Shown: piece by piece, positions 1 to 7,399 of the stretch
Layout of the letters: every line of letters starts with the position of its first letter
How positions within the stretch are numbered: position 1 is the first letter of the stretch
From: CALRWV02 sp943371965
Lineage (GTDB): Bacteria; Bacteroidota; JABWAT01
Length of the DNA: 64,000 nucleotides
Reading direction: 5' to 3'
Assembly: GCA_943371965.1 (NCBI GenBank)
Contig: CALRWV020000005.1
Coordinates: forward strand, 62,001 to 126,000
The notes under the pieces: generated by a model
The model's input: only the letters and a program-made list of their open reading frames with translations
What the model was told of the DNA's origin: nothing
The model's database searches: none
Program-made: the position numbers and the translations under genes

Positions 1-1
1 T

Positions 2-613
2 TCAGAAACCATTTTGTTCTATGATACTGACCCTCATTCAAATAAAATTCTTGGAGTATTACCGGTTGAAATGACCTTATTTAAAGCAGAAGACCGAACT
101 CTTTTTTGGGAAACCATATCGGAAACCAACAATTACGGTTGGGAAATCCAATCAATTGAAGAAAGAAACCTGAATTCAGGAAACTGGAAGAAAGTCGGGT
201 TAGTTTCAGGAAAAGGAACCACAACAGAAAAACAAACCTATTCATTTTCACTCAGACCGAACAATGAAAAACTGCTTGTTAGGCTGAAACAGGTTGATCT
301 GGATGGCAGCAGCTCTTACTCAGAAGTGCTGACAGTTGAAGCGATGCCCGAAGAATTCAGCTTGTCACAGAATTATCCGAATCCGTTTAATCCGAAAACA
401 GCGATAAAATATACTATTCCTGTTTCAGGAAATGTCCAGTTGAAGGTTTATGATTTATTGGGAAGGGAAATTGGAACACTTGTCAATGAAAAAGCAAATG
501 CAGGAAATTATTCAGTGGAATTTTCAGGAATTGATCTGCCAAGTGGGATTTACTTTTATAAACTTACATCAAAAGATTATACTGAAATAAAAAAGATGAC
601 ACTTTTAAAATAA
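2..613 (+). CDS. T9SS-type secreted protein, C-terminal part (5' end outside window)
   Basis: The frame is open from the left edge, so this is the end of a longer gene. The last ~85 residues form a Por/T9SS C-terminal sorting domain: an NYPNPFNP signature, then alternating beta strands with LKVYDLLGREI and GIYFYKL, ending in KKMTLLK. In FCB bacteria this domain directs cargo through the outer membrane by the type IX system, where it is normally cleaved or lipid-anchored. The preceding ~110 residues look like the usual beta-sandwich (FN3-like) spacer ahead of the signal. The cargo's function cannot be told from this part. The next gene starts 13 bases later, so the two may share a transcript. 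Confidence 0.9.
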   Translation, partial: SETILFYDTDPHSNKILGVLPVEMTLFKAEDRTLFWETISETNNYGWEIQSIEERNLNSGNWKKVGLVSGKGTTTEKQTYSFSLRPNNEKLLVRLKQVDLDGSSSYSEVLTVEAMPEEFSLSQNYPNPFNPKTAIKYTIPVSGNVQLKVYDLLGREIGTLVNEKANAGNYSVEFSGIDLPSGIYFYKLTSKDYTEIKKMTLLK

Positions 614-626
614 GGAAAGAAATTAA

Positions 627-1205
627 ATGGAATTAAGTGATTTTAAAACCAAGGGTACATTTTTGGTTGCAACTCAGGTCTTTTTTGAAAAACATATCAG
701 CAGTGATTATTTCAATTTGAACTGGAACAAATATTATCCTGAAAAAGTTGTGCTTTCATCATCGTGGTATTCATCTGAGCCAATTATGAGGTGGCTAGAG
801 AATGCTGCCAAAGATAAAAATACTTCCTTCCGTGATCTGGTTATGGATCATACCAAGCATATGCTTGAAAGGGATCTGAATGGTGTTTATAAGTTCATTA
901 TGAAATTAACTGGAGTTAAGAGAATTTTAGATGCACAACCTCAATTGGCAAAATCATATCATAATTGGCTTGTTATCACCAATCAAGTTAATAATGGAGA
1001 TTATTATCAGGCTGAAATTATTGTACCCAAATTGTTTACTGAATTTACTGTTTGTGCTGCTGAGGGTGCTCTCAAAGGAGTTTTGAGTGTTTGCGGTCAG
1101 AAAATGGTTAATTTCAGAATTTTAAGTTCAGAAACATTTTTTGAAAAAGGCATGCATTTTTCAAAAATAATTTATGGCTTCAATTATGTAAATGAAAAAA
1201 AATAA
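627..1205 (+). CDS. Unknown 192-residue protein, possibly DUF2378-like
   Basis: ATG start preceded by AAGGAAAG seven bases upstream. There is no signal peptide or membrane segment, so it should be cytoplasmic. The layout (an N-terminal helical part with a W/Y-rich stretch around residues 30-60, then an alpha/beta half with two cysteines near residues 143 and 156) reminds me weakly of DUF2378/TIGR02265-type or heme-NO-binding-like folds, but I see no diagnostic motif and do not assign a function. It lies between a T9SS cargo gene and a globin. The 337-bp gap before the globin suggests separate transcription from it. Confidence 0.75.
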   Translation: MELSDFKTKGTFLVATQVFFEKHISSDYFNLNWNKYYPEKVVLSSSWYSSEPIMRWLENAAKDKNTSFRDLVMDHTKHMLERDLNGVYKFIMKLTGVKRILDAQPQLAKSYHNWLVITNQVNNGDYYQAEIIVPKLFTEFTVCAAEGALKGVLSVCGQKMVNFRILSSETFFEKGMHFSKIIYGFNYVNEKK

Positions 1206-1542
1206 TTCAATTGAAAAATACTTGTTGAAAAAAGTCATTGCCTGAATGAAGGTATGAATTGAAAATTTATTGTTTGTTTGAACAAGATGATGATTAAATG
1301 TTTTTTGGTGTGAAAAATTAACAAAAATTCGCCAAAATATTTAATAACATTATTTATCTGACCTTTCACGTTTAAACTGAAAACCATTTCCAAATTGTGA
1401 ATAGCATAACAAGTCAATGTTGAGATATTATTAAAATTATATTCAGACACGTGGAAAATAATAGAAAACTACCTTGTATGTGGTATTTTAAGAATGGTTA
1501 ATTTAACAGAAATTTACATGATAATTTTAAAAGGAGTAAAAC
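1206..1542. other. 337-bp AT-rich gap upstream of the globin gene
   Basis: No convincing gene is present. A 71-codon minus-strand frame exists but has AT-rich, low-complexity composition and no ribosome-binding site. The last ~60 bases before the globin hold AT-rich blocks that could be a promoter, and a clear AAAGGAG ribosome-binding site lies seven bases before its ATG. I see no strong hairpin or operator palindrome. Confidence 0.5.
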
Positions 1543-1962
1543 ATGTTAACTGCAAAACAAATTAAACTGGTTCAGGATTCTTATGTTGAAGTTGCAAAAA
1601 TATCAGATGTTGCATCACAGCTTTTCTATAATAGATTGTTTGAATTAAAACCTGAACTAAAAAGTCTTTTTAAGAATGACATTGAAAAGCAGGGAAAAAT
1701 GTTAATGCAAACCCTAACTGTTGCTGTTCATTCTTTAAATGATCTTGATAAACTTATTCCGGTGTTACAGGATCTCGGTAGGAGACATGCTACATACCGA
1801 GTTAAAGATGAGCACTATGATACCGTAGCTGCGGCACTTCTTTGGACATTAAGTCAGGGATTGGGAAAAGCGTTTACAAATGAAGTAAAGGAAGCATGGA
1901 CTGCTGTTTACTTAATTATTGCAGGTGTAATGAAAGAGGCTGCCAAAACAAAAATATCTTAA
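1543..1962 (+). CDS. Single-domain bacterial globin
   Basis: 139 residues, the normal length for a single-domain (Vitreoscilla-type) globin with no reductase domain. Aligned from memory with Vitreoscilla haemoglobin: Tyr29 in FYNRLF is position B10, Phe43 is CD1, Gln50 is about E7, and His82 in LGRRH is the proximal haem ligand F8. The Tyr-B10/Gln-E7 pair is typical of globins that bind O2 tightly or dioxygenate NO. It is cytoplasmic, with AAAGGAG ahead of the ATG. A small unknown gene follows 42 bases downstream in the same direction and may be co-transcribed. Inferred role: O2/NO handling; without a fused reductase it would need a separate electron donor. Confidence 0.93.
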   Translation: MLTAKQIKLVQDSYVEVAKISDVASQLFYNRLFELKPELKSLFKNDIEKQGKMLMQTLTVAVHSLNDLDKLIPVLQDLGRRHATYRVKDEHYDTVAAALLWTLSQGLGKAFTNEVKEAWTAVYLIIAGVMKEAAKTKIS

Positions 1963-2004
1963 AATTTAGTATTACAGGTTATTTTATTAAAAAGGGTGGA
2001 CAAA

Positions 2005-2373
2005 ATGAAATCAGGATATTTATTGAATTTAAATTTAAATCGAGTATTGTCTTTAAATAAATTTTATCGAAAGTTACTTTTTGCATTTGCAGGATACTCA
2101 CCTGTCCCCTTTACCTTTTTTTCTTTAATTTACAGATCAATAATTTCTGAAGGAAATTGCAGTGTTGTTTATAATTCCAGATCAATTGCAATTCTTAAAT
2201 TGGAGATTCCTGCAATAAAAGAAAGTGAAATTATACCGAAAATCAACGAATTGATTAAAATTTTAATTGAGGTTAAAAACAATAAATTGCTTTTTTTGAA
2301 ACATTATCACAGTAAATCAGAAATAAGTTCTACAAATAAGGTAATTCGCATTGAGGTCATTCATTCAACTTGA
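2005..2373 (+). CDS. Small unknown protein, paralogue of its downstream neighbour
   Basis: I chose the ATG at 2005 because AGGGTGG lies nine bases upstream; an in-frame GTG nine bases earlier overlaps that site. The protein has 122 residues: a basic, hydrophobic N-terminal half (about residues 20-50), then a compact alpha/beta half. The C-terminal ~65 residues are about half identical to those of the next gene, sharing VYNS, LKxEIP, INELI/VNELI, KNNKxLFLxHYHS and IRIEVI. No family is recognised. Its position 42 bases after the globin suggests a common transcript. The conserved HYH motif could bind metal or haem, but that is speculation. Confidence 0.75.
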   Translation: MKSGYLLNLNLNRVLSLNKFYRKLLFAFAGYSPVPFTFFSLIYRSIISEGNCSVVYNSRSIAILKLEIPAIKESEIIPKINELIKILIEVKNNKLLFLKHYHSKSEISSTNKVIRIEVIHST

Positions 2374-2471
2374 TTGTATTTCTGATTAAACAAAATACCA
2401 TTTTTAATTAGTTTAGATATCAGGTCTTTATTTTGTGACAATAAATTACAAATAAATCTTAATAAGTTAAG

Positions 2472-2479
2472 TATATTTG
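2472..2479 (+). promoter_or_regulatory. Bacteroidetes-type -7 box (TATATTTG)
   Basis: An exact match to the TAnnTTTG -7 consensus known for the primary sigma factor in Bacteroidetes, 30 bases upstream of the ATG at 2510. No good TTG element is seen at the usual -33 distance. If real, it gives the second small paralogue its own promoter. Confidence 0.4.
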
Positions 2480-2509
2480 TATTGAATAATTAATTAATAC
2501 GGCGATAGT

Positions 2510-2893
2510 ATGGAATTACAGTTAAGTCTTAACCACGAAATCAGTAACGAACAAACTCGGGGATCGTATTTCCGCAATAAAACAATGAAGTTTTTGTTTT
2601 TTATTTCAAATACTTCAATGCTTATGTCTTTGCTTCCAAAAATTTACAAATCAAATATCGGGATCGGTGACTGTACCATCGTTTACAATTCAAATTCCAT
2701 TTGTTTTTTGAAATTTGAAATCCCAAAAAAATCTGAAGGTTGGGTTTTGCCAAAAGTTAATGAACTAATCAGAGCTTTGATAGAATCAAAAAACAACAAA
2801 ATTCTTTTTCTGAATCATTATCATAGCAGTGCAGAAAACGGAAACACAGAAAATAAAATTATCAGAATTGAAGTGATTTATTCTGCTGCATGA
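2510..2893 (+). CDS. Small unknown protein, second copy of the paralogous pair
   Basis: 127 residues starting at ATG. It is homologous to the preceding gene, most strongly over the last ~65 residues (VYNSNS, LKFEIP, VNELIRALI, KNNKILFLNHYHS, IIRIEVI). The N-terminal 40 residues differ, and a short hydrophobic patch (KFLFFISNTSMLMSLL) sits where the first copy has LLFAFAGY. The two are separated by 136 bases containing a promoter-like box, so they may be expressed differently. No domain assignment is possible by eye. Small paired alpha/beta proteins beside a globin could be sensory or adaptor proteins (inference only). Confidence 0.75.
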   Translation: MELQLSLNHEISNEQTRGSYFRNKTMKFLFFISNTSMLMSLLPKIYKSNIGIGDCTIVYNSNSICFLKFEIPKKSEGWVLPKVNELIRALIESKNNKILFLNHYHSSAENGNTENKIIRIEVIYSAA

Positions 2894-2920
2894 TTCATCC
2901 AAATTAAGTACAAATTAGGA

Positions 2921-3012
2921 TGCCATTCTGAACGGAGTGAAGAATCTCAATGAACATGAACTAATCCGAAATACATTGGAAGAGGAGATTCCTCGTTTCA
3001 CTCGGAATGACA
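2921..3012. repeat. Imperfect palindromic dispersed repeat
   Basis: The left arm (2921-2948, CATTCTGAACGGAGTGAAG core) and right arm (2985-3012, GAGATTCCTCG...GGAATGACA) are inverted, imperfect copies around a ~36-base centre. This type of intergenic palindrome with a GTCATTC...GAATCTC end is widespread in bacterial genomes and resembles a non-autonomous REP/MITE-like element. It lies between convergent genes, so it could also help end transcription. Confidence 0.65.
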
Positions 3013-3036
3013 AACTTTTTCTCTCATAATCTCGGT

Positions 3037-3645
3037 TCAATCAATATCCGGTTCTCCATTTCCTTTGGAAGACGGTTCTTTTGGAGTTTGAGGAAGTTCA
3101 TTTTCAGGAACAACTTTTCTGTATTGTTCAATGACACCATATATTCCAATTCCGAAAGCAACTGCTACATTGATTGATTGTTTGATTCCGAACTGAGGAA
3201 TTTCAAGTGAAAAATCACACAATTCCAAAACATCATTATCCACACCGGTAATTTCATTGCCGATAATAAAAGCCAACGGAAAATCTGCCGGTTTTAAATC
3301 TGAAAAACTTTTTGAATTGGTTGTAATTTCAAGGGCAGAAATCTGATAACCGTCGGTTTTCAATTTTCTGATAACTTCTTTTATATCTGCAACATATTCC
3401 CACTGAACTGATTCTGTACTTCCCAAAGCTGTTTTATCAATTTCTTTTCTTGGTGGCGTTCCAGTATAACCACACAGATAAATTTTCTCAACAGCAGCAG
3501 CATCGGCAGTTCTGAAAATTGCGCCGACATTGTATAAAGACCTTACATTGTGAACCAAAACAATCACTTTGTGCCGCTTGGATTCTTTAACTTCTTCGAG
3601 CGATAAACGAGGAATTAAATCATGGGGTAATTTTTCAATAATCAA
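3037..3645 (-). CDS. SpoU/TrmH-family RNA 2'-O-methyltransferase
   Basis: 202 residues. All three SpoU motifs are visible: motif 1 around residues 33-48 (VRSLYNVGAIFRTADA, with the conserved Asn and Arg), motif 2 FIIGNEITGV, and motif 3 IPQFGIKQSINVAVAFGI, which together form the SAM-binding trefoil knot. Family members methylate a ribose 2'-OH in tRNA or rRNA. The exact target cannot be fixed: there is no N-terminal substrate-binding domain as in TrmH/RlmB, and the short Pro/Lys/Glu tail is probably disordered. It is transcribed alone, leftward, and faces the palindromic repeat at its 3' end. Confidence 0.93.
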   Translation of the reverse strand: MIIEKLPHDLIPRLSLEEVKESKRHKVIVLVHNVRSLYNVGAIFRTADAAAVEKIYLCGYTGTPPRKEIDKTALGSTESVQWEYVADIKEVIRKLKTDGYQISALEITTNSKSFSDLKPADFPLAFIIGNEITGVDNDVLELCDFSLEIPQFGIKQSINVAVAFGIGIYGVIEQYRKVVPENELPQTPKEPSSKGNGEPDID

Positions 3646-3830
3646 AACAAATCCTTTTAGGTTTCAGGTTTCTGGTTTTCAGCAATTCATTTTTGAACTC
3701 TACTTACCACTTTTTATTCTAAATTCCAGCTTTTTATTTTCACTTGGTGATTCTTCGTGCAACTTAGTGGATAGGTTTGCATTTTCCCCGTTCAACCTTC
3801 ATTTTTGTCGCATAAAAATTCGAGGCATTT

Positions 3831-4460
3831 ATGAAAAAAAACGCGTTATTTATTCTTGCAATTGCTGTTCTGTCGATTTCGGGTTGCAATATTGCACAGC
3901 AAATCAAAGAGATTCAGAATTTTGCGAAGTGCGAATTTAGACTAGCAACTCTCCAAAATACAAATTTGGGTGGATTAAACATGCAAAACAAGAAATCAGT
4001 TTCTGATTTCAGTTTCTCAGACGGTCTCAAATTGAAATCACTTGCAGGAAAAGATTCATGGCCTTTATCTTTTACATTAAATGTTGAAGCAAAAAACCCA
4101 AACTCTACTCAAGCAGCCATGAACAAATTTGAATGGATTTTATTCATGGATGACAATCAACTTGTTGAAGGAATTTTGGGTGACAGAATTGAAATTGCAC
4201 CGAATGCCGGTGTGACTACAATTCCGCTTCAAATCAATATTGATCTTAAAAAAGTCTTGTCCGGAAAATCATTTGATTCGATGTTGAATCTGGTTTTCAA
4301 TATTACCGGTGAAGGAAGCAAACCAACCCGCTTCCTTTTGAAAGCAAAACCAACAATCATGGTTGGAAGTTATCCGTTGACTTACCCCGGTTATATCGAT
4401 ATAAAACAGGAGTTTACAGCTTCAATGGGAAAAGAAATCCGTAATCAGGTTGTAAAATAA
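3831..4460 (+). CDS. Lipoprotein with LEA/WHy-type beta domain
   Basis: 209 residues. The lipobox LSISGC puts the mature N-terminal cysteine at residue 19, so it is a lipoprotein. The rest resembles the LEA14/WHy fold: LNVEAKNPN followed by a predicted beta sandwich (FEWILFMDDNQLVEGIL, then IPLQINIDL). LEA_2-type lipoproteins are common in Bacteroidetes and their envelope or stress role is not well defined. A frame overlapping the start in another register is spurious. It ends 49 bases before cmk but is probably separately transcribed, since a promoter-like motif lies in the gap. Confidence 0.8.
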   Translation: MKKNALFILAIAVLSISGCNIAQQIKEIQNFAKCEFRLATLQNTNLGGLNMQNKKSVSDFSFSDGLKLKSLAGKDSWPLSFTLNVEAKNPNSTQAAMNKFEWILFMDDNQLVEGILGDRIEIAPNAGVTTIPLQINIDLKKVLSGKSFDSMLNLVFNITGEGSKPTRFLLKAKPTIMVGSYPLTYPGYIDIKQEFTASMGKEIRNQVVK

Positions 4461-4468
4461 CGTTTCTG

Positions 4469-4499
4469 TTGCAACACTACTTATAATTTCCTAAATTTG
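4469..4499 (+). promoter_or_regulatory. TTG-N20-TAAATTTG promoter upstream of cmk
   Basis: TTG at 4469-4471 and TAAATTTG at 4492-4499 are separated by 20 bases, matching the Bacteroidetes -33/-7 pattern (TTTG, TAnnTTTG). The -7 box ends only ten bases before the start codon at 4510, so a transcript from here would be nearly leaderless. Confidence 0.45.
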
Positions 4500-4509
4500 C
4501 AGGCTAATT

Positions 4510-5193
4510 TTGAAAACCGCAATTGTTATTGCCATTGATGGTCCGGCTGCTTCCGGAAAAAGTACAACCGCCAAATTGGTAGCCCAGAATTTGGGTTACA
4601 TTTATGTTGATACCGGTGCAATGTACAGAGCGGCAACTTTACTGTTCATTGAAAATACTGTTAATGTTGAAGAGGCTTCAAATGAAAAACTGATTCAGCT
4701 TCTTGAGGAAAATCAGATTTCATTGAAACTGGTAGATGAAACCCAACACGTTTTTATAAAAGACCGTGATGTTTCTGAAGCAATCAGGACCCCAGAAGTG
4801 ACTGAAAAAGTTAGTATGGTTGCCAGTAAATCTGAAATCAGATTTTATATGGTAAAACTTCAGAAAGAACTTGGGAAAAAGCGCGGAACTGTAATGGACG
4901 GACGCGATATTGGAACTGTTGTTTTTCCTGATGCTGAACTGAAAATTTTCATGAAAGCAGATGTAAAGGAACGTGCAAAAAGACGTCAACTTGAATTTTC
5001 TGCAAAAGGAATCAATAAAGATCTTAATGAGTTGGTTCAGGATCTTGAACACCGTGATCATTTGGATTCTACCCGTGACAGCTCACCTCTCAGACAGGCA
5101 GAAGATGCTATCTTGTTAGACACCAGCCATCTCACCATCAACCAGCAGGTTGATTGGATAGTATCAAAGGCAACCGAAATTCTCCAACATTAA
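4510..5193 (+). CDS. cmk: Cytidylate kinase
   Basis: 227 residues, normal for Cmk. It phosphorylates CMP/dCMP with ATP in pyrimidine nucleotide salvage. The P-loop GPAASGKST lies at residues 10-18, followed by YVDTGAMYRA (nucleoside monophosphate contact), MDGRDIGTVVFPDA, the basic lid RAKRRQLE and RDSSPLRQAEDA near the end, all diagnostic of Cmk. I use the TTG at 4510 because family members begin about nine residues before the P-loop and no ATG fits. rpsA follows 173 bases downstream, the cmk-rpsA order found in many bacteria. Confidence 0.96.
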   Translation: MKTAIVIAIDGPAASGKSTTAKLVAQNLGYIYVDTGAMYRAATLLFIENTVNVEEASNEKLIQLLEENQISLKLVDETQHVFIKDRDVSEAIRTPEVTEKVSMVASKSEIRFYMVKLQKELGKKRGTVMDGRDIGTVVFPDAELKIFMKADVKERAKRRQLEFSAKGINKDLNELVQDLEHRDHLDSTRDSSPLRQAEDAILLDTSHLTINQQVDWIVSKATEILQH

Positions 5194-5366
5194 TTAACTC
5201 AGAATTTTTAAAAGTTTCATCGGGTTTTCATCAATAGAAAATCCAGTGATGCTTTTTTATCAAGAGCATTGAAAAACAAACAAAACCTCAGATCATCCGG
5301 TTACTATGATCTGTCCTGATTGAAAAAATCGGGTAACAATTTTAACCACCGAAGGAAAATCACTAA

Positions 5367-7253
5367 ATGTCAGCAAACACTAAAAAAGTTAATATCGCAG
5401 ATCTTAATGCGGGTGCAACAGTATCAATCCATGATTTGGTTGATGATAATGAGTATTCAGCTCAGGAACTTGCAGAATTAAAAGGCTTGTACGAAACCAC
5501 AATGAACACCTTAAAAGAAGGTGAAATTGTTAAAGGAAGAATCGTAAGCATTACCGATAAAGAAGTAAGAATTGATATCGGATTCAAATCAGAAGGTGTA
5601 ATTCCTGTTCAGGAATTCGGAAGAAATCTTCATGAAGCCAAATTCGGCGATGAAGTTGAAGTATTTCTTGAAAGCGTAGAAGATCGTGAAGGTCGTCTTG
5701 TTCTTTCCAAAAAACGCGCTGATTTCTACAGAATATGGCAAAGAATCAATAATGCATTTGATAAAGACGAAATCATCCGTGGAAAAATCACCAGAAGAAT
5801 CAAGGGTGGAATGGTTGTCGATCTTAACGGAATTGATGCATTCTTGCCAGGATCACAAATTGACGTTCGTCCTATCCGTGATTTCGACGCACTAGTTGGT
5901 CAGGATATGGATTTCAAAGTTGTGAAAATCAACCAACCTACTGAAAACGTGGTTGTATCACACAAAGTATTGATTGAAAAAGATCTTGAAAATCAAAGAG
6001 GCGCAATCCTCCAAAATCTTGAACCGGGTCAGGTTCTTGAAGGAACTGTTAAAAACATTACCGACTTCGGTGTATTCATCGATTTGGGCGGTGTTGACGG
6101 TCTTCTTCACATCACTGATCTTTCATGGGGCCGTGTCAACCATCCATCAGAAGTTGTTGCTCTTGATCAGGTTGTTAACGTGGTTATCCTTGATTTCGAT
6201 AAAGAGAAAAAGAGAATTTCTCTTGGAATGAAACAACTCCAACCGCATCCATGGGAAAATATTGAAGAAAGATTCCCAATCGGTTCAAATGTTACCGGAA
6301 AAATTGTATCAATTGCTGATTACGGTGCTTTTGTTGAAATCGAAAAAGGCATTGAAGGCTTGATTCACATTTCCGAAATGAGCTGGACACAACACATTAA
6401 ACACCCAAGTGAAAAAGTTCAAATGGGACAAACTGCGAAATGTGTTATTCTTTCAATCGACAAAGAAACCAAGAAAATTTCTTTGGGCATGAAACAACTG
6501 GAAGAAGATCCATGGGAAAATCTGCTTAAAAAATATCCGATCGAATCAAAATCAAAAGGTATCATCCGCAACATCACCAACTTTGGTGTATTTGTTGAAC
6601 TTGAACCTGGCGTTGATGGTTTGATTCACATTTCCGACCTGAGCTGGACAAAGAAAATGCGTCATCCGGGCGAAATGGTTAAAAAAGGCGAAGAAATCGA
6701 AGTTATGGTTATCGGAGTTGATTCCGAAAACAGAAGAATCTCTTTGGGTGTAAAGCAACTTGCTGAAAACCCTTGGGATAATTTCGAAAGTACTTACCAT
6801 GTAGGAACTCTTGTAACCGGAAAAGTTTCAAAAATCAGTGAGAAATCTCTGCAAATTGAACTTCCTTACGGTTTGGAAGGATTCGTTCCCGGCAATCAAT
6901 TGGTAGAAAAGAACAAAGATCTTGCTTCTTCCTACAAAGTTGATCAGGAATTGAAACTTGTTGTAATCGAATTGAATAAAGACGAACGCAAGATTGTTCT
7001 TTCTGAAACTGAAGCACAAAATGCAGACAATGCAGATGCGATGAAAGCATTGAAATCCAAATCAGAAAAACCTCAGTCAGCAATGGCTGAAGCGATGATG
7101 GAAGCAGGAATTGCAAAAGGCAAAAAGAAAGCTAAAACATCAGATGATGAAGATGATCATGTGGTAACTGAAGAAACTATCTTGGAAAAACCTAAAAAGG
7201 CTGCCAAAAAAGCTACCAAGAAATCAGATTCTGAAGAAACTGCTGCTGAATAA
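5367..7253 (+). CDS. rpsA: Ribosomal protein S1 (six S1 domains)
   Basis: 628 residues with six consecutive S1/OB-fold RNA-binding repeats, at about residues 48-117, 132-200, 218-286, 303-373, 390-460 and 476-545. Each of the best-conserved middle repeats shows the pattern T..GVFV.L..GVDGLIHISDLSW. The tail after residue 560 is Lys/Ala/Glu-rich and probably disordered, as in other FCB homologues. S1 binds the 30S subunit and unwinds mRNA leaders during initiation. It is preceded by cmk and followed by a strong terminator, so cmk and rpsA form the unit. Repetitive antisense frames inside it are shadows. Confidence 0.97.
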   Translation: MSANTKKVNIADLNAGATVSIHDLVDDNEYSAQELAELKGLYETTMNTLKEGEIVKGRIVSITDKEVRIDIGFKSEGVIPVQEFGRNLHEAKFGDEVEVFLESVEDREGRLVLSKKRADFYRIWQRINNAFDKDEIIRGKITRRIKGGMVVDLNGIDAFLPGSQIDVRPIRDFDALVGQDMDFKVVKINQPTENVVVSHKVLIEKDLENQRGAILQNLEPGQVLEGTVKNITDFGVFIDLGGVDGLLHITDLSWGRVNHPSEVVALDQVVNVVILDFDKEKKRISLGMKQLQPHPWENIEERFPIGSNVTGKIVSIADYGAFVEIEKGIEGLIHISEMSWTQHIKHPSEKVQMGQTAKCVILSIDKETKKISLGMKQLEEDPWENLLKKYPIESKSKGIIRNITNFGVFVELEPGVDGLIHISDLSWTKKMRHPGEMVKKGEEIEVMVIGVDSENRRISLGVKQLAENPWDNFESTYHVGTLVTGKVSKISEKSLQIELPYGLEGFVPGNQLVEKNKDLASSYKVDQELKLVVIELNKDERKIVLSETEAQNADNADAMKALKSKSEKPQSAMAEAMMEAGIAKGKKKAKTSDDEDDHVVTEETILEKPKKAAKKATKKSDSEETAAE

Positions 7254-7280
7254 TTCAAACTTACTTCAGTGAAAATGTAA

Positions 7281-7308
7281 AAACGGGAGTCAGTTCGACT
7301 CCCGTTTT
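7281..7308 (+). terminator. Rho-independent terminator after rpsA
   Basis: An 11-base stem with a T-rich 3' arm: AAACGGGAGTC (7281-7291), loop AGTTC, GACTCCCGTTT (7297-7307), then T residues. It begins 27 bases after the rpsA stop codon. Confidence 0.9.
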
Positions 7309-7321
7309 TGTTTATATGGAA

Positions 7322-7398
7322 ACCACCCCTGCCAAAAATGAGGGGTTTTGAATTTTTCTCCCTTTTTCCAAAAGGAGATGTCTGAAGGACAGAAGGTT
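7322..7398. repeat. Dispersed intergenic repeat (CTCCC...AAGGAG hairpin type)
   Basis: An ACCACCCCTGCC block, then CTCCCTTTTTCCAAAAGGAG forming a small hairpin, then GATGTCTGAAGGACAGA. This is the kind of degenerate repeat seen scattered between genes in FCB genomes. It runs right up to the mtaB start codon, so it forms part of the mtaB leader. Confidence 0.45.
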
Positions 7399-7399
7399 T

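Noticed and set aside
1235..1450. 71-codon frame on the minus strand
   Set aside because: AT-rich, no ribosome-binding site, no domain, low-complexity Phe/Ile/Lys composition; more likely part of the globin upstream region.
2921..3012. Palindrome considered as an insertion sequence
   Set aside because: Under 100 bases with no transposase frame; at most a non-autonomous element.
6552..7116. Long antisense frames inside rpsA
   Set aside because: They follow the repeated S1 domains in another register; codon bias and repeats explain them.
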